Positions 60,400-64,000 of a stretch of DNA of 64,000 bases are shown here, one piece after another (the first letter of the stretch is position 1; every line of letters begins with the position of its first letter). The notes beneath the pieces were generated by a model. That model worked only from the letters and a program-made list of their open reading frames with translations, was not told the origin of the DNA and did not search any database. Both the position numbers and the translations under genes were made by a program. Origin of the DNA: Phaseolus vulgaris. Taxonomy: Eukaryota > Streptophyta > Magnoliopsida > Fabales > Fabaceae. The stretch spans positions 11,877,927 to 11,941,926 of the forward strand of contig NC_023758.2 in the NCBI RefSeq assembly GCF_000499845.2. The letters are read 5' to 3'.

Positions 60400-60850
60400 T
60401 GGATAGTTTTTTCAGAATCGATCTACTTTTTTTTATCTTGGATCTACTTTTCCACTCAAAATTGGATATACTTTTCCAATCTCGGATCTATTTTTTTAGA
60501 CAAACACGAATCTACTTTTCCGTCCAAAAATATGATATACCTTTTTTATATCAGTTCTCCTTTTTTAGCACAAACGCAACTACTTTTTTGCCCAATATCA
60601 AATCTACTTTTCCAATCTCGGATCTACTCTTCCGAGCACAAACACATATCTACTTTTTCGTCCAAAATCGGATATACTTTTTCGAGCATAAACATGGATC
60701 TACTTTTTCACCCAAAATTGGATCTACTTTTATGAGCACAAAACATATATACTTTTTTTATCTCGACTACTTTTCCGAGAAAAAACACGAATCTACTTTT
60801 CCGTCCAAAAATTTGAACTACTTTTCCAATCTTGAATCTACTTATACATG
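60400..60850 (+). repeat. Tandem repeat in the 3' region of the Tat-like element
   Basis: Roughly 28-bp half-units alternate: GGATCTACTTTTTCGAGCAC plus AAACAC, and GGATCTACTTTTCCGTCCAA plus AATC, giving a 50-60 bp higher unit, about fifteen half-units in all. Two overlapping plus-strand open frames (60385-60735 and 60399-60851) translate this repeat and are not genes. Tandem repeats between integrase and 3' LTR are known for Tat/Ogre elements. Confidence 0.8.
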
Positions 60851-61077
60851 AAAACCTTTTGAGTTTGACTATAATGTCTGCCACCGGAGATTGGGTTGTG
60901 TTATGATGCAGGAGGAGAAAGTAGTGATCTATACTTCAAGGTAGCTCAAAGTTCATGAAAGAAATTATGTTAGTCATGACTTAGAGTTAGCAGTTGTGGT
61001 ATTTGCTTTGAACATATGATAACATTAATTAAGGATATTTATAGCCAAACTGACACAATTGTATATCAAAGAGATTG

Positions 61078-61795
61078 TGGTGGAAGAGGCCCAAGCACAA
61101 GCCCACATGCAAGCCCACCAAAGGGTAGATTTGGGCCAACCATAGAGTTATGGCCAAGAGGATCCAAGAAGACGTTCTTTTACATGTTCAAATGCCATAA
61201 ACTCTAGTGTAGAGTAGACTTTAATTTCTTGTCAAAATTAGCATAGGAACTTTATTTGTAATTTTCTTAGAATTAATTTTGGCACTTAAAAGACCAACCT
61301 AGGTAAACTTAGAGTTTCTAAAAAAACCTCTAAATTTACCAAGGCCGGTCTAGAAAGCCCATGGAGGGGGTGAGCATAAAAACTAGACACACCCCTCCCC
61401 ATGTGCTCATTTGTGCACCCATGTGCCATGTGCACCCATGTGCCATGTGCACCCATGTGCCATGTGCACATTTACATTTCATTTGGCTAGCATTAGGGTT
61501 GCATTATGGTCCTCCTTAGCCTATAAAAGGAGGAGCCTACACCTTGTATTTTCAAGTTTATTGTGAGTAAAGTTATGCTGCCATTTTGTGCCAAGCTTTG
61601 CTTCTCCCTAGAACTCTAGGCTCTAAACTTCACATCCTTCACCTTTCCTTGGGCTGGCCGAACCTCCCTATATTCATACCTATCATGCACCTTCAAGATC
61701 AACACCACTCTTAGGAGGATCTTGCACACACTCATACATAGCTTCCGCACCATATCTTACATGATTCAAGAAGACCTTCATGAAATTTGCCATCA
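61078..61795 (+). mobile_element. Solo LTR, 718 bp, nested in Gypsy integrase
   Basis: Starts TGGTGGAAGAGG and ends TTTGCCATCA, with the 5-bp target duplication GATTG on both sides (61073-61077 and 61796-61800). Removing it restores the integrase reading KEIV-RLHGVP across the junction, which confirms the borders. Inside: CCTATAAAAGGAGG (TATA, about 61520), leader-like TTTGCTTCTCCCTAG, and a small tandem repeat at 61416-61469. No internal region or second LTR, so it is a solo LTR left by recombination. It is younger than the host element. Confidence 0.9.
61412..61470. repeat. 18-bp tandem repeat CACCCATGTGCCATGTG, three copies
   Basis: The unit GCACCCATGTGCCATGTG is repeated without interruption inside the solo LTR, upstream of its TATA box. 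The unit contains the near-palindrome CATGTGCCATGTG. Confidence 0.85.
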
Positions 61796-62630
61796 GATTG
61801 TGAGACTTCATGGAGTGCCTTTCAACATTGTTTCCGATAGAGATTCTAGGTTACCTTCCGATTTTTGGCAAACAATGCATATCATCCTCTAAAAGATAGA
61901 CAGTCAGATAGAACGATCCAACCTTTAGAAGTTGTTGAATAAATGTGTATTTGATCATCTTGGTATTTGGGATGACATAAAGCTTGGTATGAAAGGAAGT
62001 GCAACAACACTCCTTTGTACTGGTATCAGAATGACGAAACGATTTTGGTCGGGTTAGAGTTACTTCAGTAGAATAGTAAAAAGGTAAAGCAGATTCAAGA
62101 GAGGATAAAATCTTATCAAAGTAGACAAAAATTTTATGTGGATTAGAGGAAAAGACCGTTGGGGTTGCAACTGAAGAGACTGTATTGTTGAAAGTAACAC
62201 CTACCGAGAGTGTAGGACGAACTATTAAATCAAGGAAGTTATCTCCTAAACTTTATTGGATCTTATCAGATTCTGATAATGTTAGGTTTAGTAGCTTATG
62301 AGATTGCTTTACCTCCCCAGTTAACATTCCTACATAATATTTTCCATGTGTCTCAACGGAGGGAGTATACATCTGATTCTAGTAATGTGTTGGAGATGAA
62401 GGATGTTCAACTCAAGGAGATACTTATATTTTGAGGATAAACCAGTTAGAATTGAAGATCATCAGAGCAAACAGCTCAAAGGCAAGACCATTAGTATGGT
62501 GAAAGTAGGGTGGGATGATAAGTCTATTCATGCAACTTGGGAAATAGAAGAAATCATTAGAGAAACCTATCCCTATCTCTTTTCTGTAAAGTCAATTTTT
62601 GAGGACGAAAATTTTTCTTGTTGGAAGGAA

Positions 62631-64000
62631 TGTAAGGACCTATAAAATAGCTTTGGAGTAAAAGTGGTACATTTAAAATGACACATGAATATGTTATTAT
62701 TAAAGTGAAAAGAGTATATAAATAGAAAAATCAGTTATTCAAGTTTCATTTTAAAAGAATCGTCATCTCTCTAAACTTTCTCTTTTTCTTTCCTCTGCCT
62801 TTTCTCTAACTTTTTGAACCCCTCTTTCATCATACTAACGATCAGAGTCCACTATTGAATTCTTTGCAGCGAATAACTGTTCTATCAAAATTTTAGTTAA
62901 AGTAAATTTATTTTTGCTCCTTCTTCCTTTAAGTCAATTTTAAACTTGTTAGATTATCTTTGGTATAGGCTTTACATGTGGTGTTTCTAGCTTCAGGGTT
63001 AGTCCTTGTTAGTTCAAAGTTCTGGTGATATAGTTAGATCTTTGATATGGACTTCGTGGTGCAAGTTAAACTACCCTTAAGCCTTTGTAGAATTGGACCT
63101 ATTTGAGAGCACACCTGCTCAAAATAGAACCTTAGACTAGGAGATCTGAATGTGGAGGACGACGTGGCCACCAAGTTCAAATATTCTTGTAGAGTTTATT
63201 TATTTTTGGTAAAATAGTGTATTGCTTGAAATTTAATGTGAAATTGTTGAGTTTGTTAATTTTGTATAGTATATGTTGATTTTGATCTAAATAAGTTATT
63301 GAATGTGTTTTATATGAGATTGAAACTGTTGAATAGTAGTATGAATTGAATTGAATTGCATTATAAATCCTTTGAGGTATAACGATTTATGAGTATTAGA
63401 TGTTTGATTTTGAGTGACTTTGATTCAAAGATAATGAATATATAGATATATAGGTTGATATATTAGCTCTTTGAGAGTACCTCAATAATTCTTATTAAAT
63501 TTATTTTATTTTAATATTATAGGTTTATGAAATACAAGTTTGATTGTAAATTTTTGGTGAAAAATGTTAAAAAATCAATTTTTAGGAAACTCTTTTAATG
63601 AATATCATGCTCAAGAGAGAAATTTCTCACTCAAACAAAAATGAGTGAAAAAATATGATGCTCTCGGGTCTATTTTCGCTCAAGCGAGACCCATTTTCGC
63701 TTAAGCTAAAAAAATGAAAAAAACTTAAATTTTAAGATTTGCTTATGTTTTATTATTGTTTATTTTTTAAAATTAAATTTTATGTGAATTCAATTATATA
63801 TTTAATAGAAAATATTTTATTTTATTTATTTTATGTGATTTTTAAATAAAATTTGTTTTGATTGAATTTTTGAGTTTTGGTGTGATTTAATGGTTTGATT
63901 AGGTGTGTTATGAGATACGAGATACGAAAAATGTGATGAAGACATAGTATTTTCAAAAAAGAAAATATTGGGTTGAGATACTTAGAATGTGCATTGAATA
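62631..64000 (+). mobile_element. 3' LTR of the Gypsy element, runs off the right edge
   Basis: Starts TGTAAGGACC directly after the purine tract GGAAGGAA and follows the end of integrase. GTATATAAATAG at about 62714 is a good TATA box. Near 63655-63705 the LTR carries TTTTCGCTCAAGCGAGACC and TTTTCGCTTAAGC, a palindromic motif also seen (diverged) at 29390-29610. At least 1.37 kb long; its end is outside the window. Confidence 0.75.

Larger units (their letters stand above)
60872..62630 (+). pseudogene. Ty3/Gypsy pol remnant, split by a solo LTR
   Basis: 60875-61030 is the RNase H start of a Gypsy pol (RLGCVMMQEEKVVIYTSR, then LKVHERNYVSHDLELAVV). A deletion follows, and 61035-61077 is integrase (IFIAKLTQLYIKEIV). 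The reading is broken by the solo LTR at 61078-61795 and resumes at about 61801 with RLHGVPFNIVSDRDSRL, DSQIERSNL, LQERIKSYQSRQKFY-like sequence, VGRTIKSRKLSPK and, in the open frame 62403-62645, IEDHQSKQLKGKTISMVKVGW and ATWEIEEIIRETYPYLF. The last block is the integrase C-terminus of chromovirus-like or Tekay-type elements. Many stops and frameshifts. A purine tract GGAAGGAA precedes the 3' LTR. Confidence 0.82.

Noticed and set aside
60385..60851. Two overlapping plus-strand open frames of 116 and 150 codons
   Set aside because: Both translate the 28-bp tandem repeat and have no independent protein features.
1..64000. tRNA, rRNA, known microRNA genes and CRISPR arrays
   Set aside because: Reading for tRNA B-box-like GGTTCRANTCC with cloverleaf context, rRNA cores, common plant microRNA sequences and regularly spaced repeats gave nothing convincing. 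A dedicated search could still find weak cases.

Overview
This is plant nuclear DNA. It carries five host protein-coding genes with canonical GT-AG introns, in an AT-rich background full of decayed transposable elements. The gene set (a group I formin, a WVD2-like TPX2-domain protein, a germin-like protein, a GATL glycosyltransferase and a mitochondrial PDH E1-alpha) is typical of an angiosperm. Codon style, element types and LTR style suggest a dicot, most likely a legume of the Phaseolus/Vigna kind. That last step is inference from general resemblance, not a database match.

Layout. 1-3.8 kb: decayed Mutator-like (MULE) transposase on the minus strand, a foldback MITE, and a broken plant-mobile-domain (PMD) gene on the plus strand. 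6.3-19.1 kb: the gene island, with formin (+), WVD2-like (-), germin-like (+) and GATL (-); formin/WVD2-like and germin/GATL are convergent, WVD2-like/germin divergent. 20.6-32.5 kb: gene-free, AT-rich, with a local segmental duplication, a complete non-autonomous hAT-like element with an 8-bp target duplication, short tandem repeats, a three-copy array of about 500-bp units, and CACTA-like subterminal repeats. 32.8-36.9 kb: a 5'-truncated LINE (-) facing a second, severely truncated copy (+), forming a long inverted repeat. 37-41 kb: mostly empty, with one promoter-like island that has no gene. 41.2-49.6 kb: a decayed Ty1/Copia element on the minus strand, its parts in the order gag, pre-integrase, integrase, reverse transcriptase, RNase H, broken by a MITE and two copies of one repeat family, and cut at its 3' side by a CACTA-like end. 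51.2-57.4 kb: PDH E1-alpha (-), eight exons, with a hAT-like insertion in intron 3. 58.8-64 kb: a collapsed Tat-type Ty3/Gypsy element (gag joined to the integrase tail) with a 3' tandem repeat, then a second Gypsy element whose integrase is split by a solo LTR with a 5-bp target duplication, then the start of that element's 3' LTR.

The five host genes are not an operon or a pathway cluster. Formin and the WVD2-like protein both act on the cytoskeleton; the germin-like and GATL proteins act in the apoplast/Golgi and cell wall; PDH E1-alpha acts in mitochondria. I found no convincing new cellular system. The most informative structures are the nested insertions that can be dated relative to each other, the hAT derivative in the PDH intron, the promoter-like islands without genes, and the repeat family built on the word TTAGACGRTCT that hit one Copia element twice.
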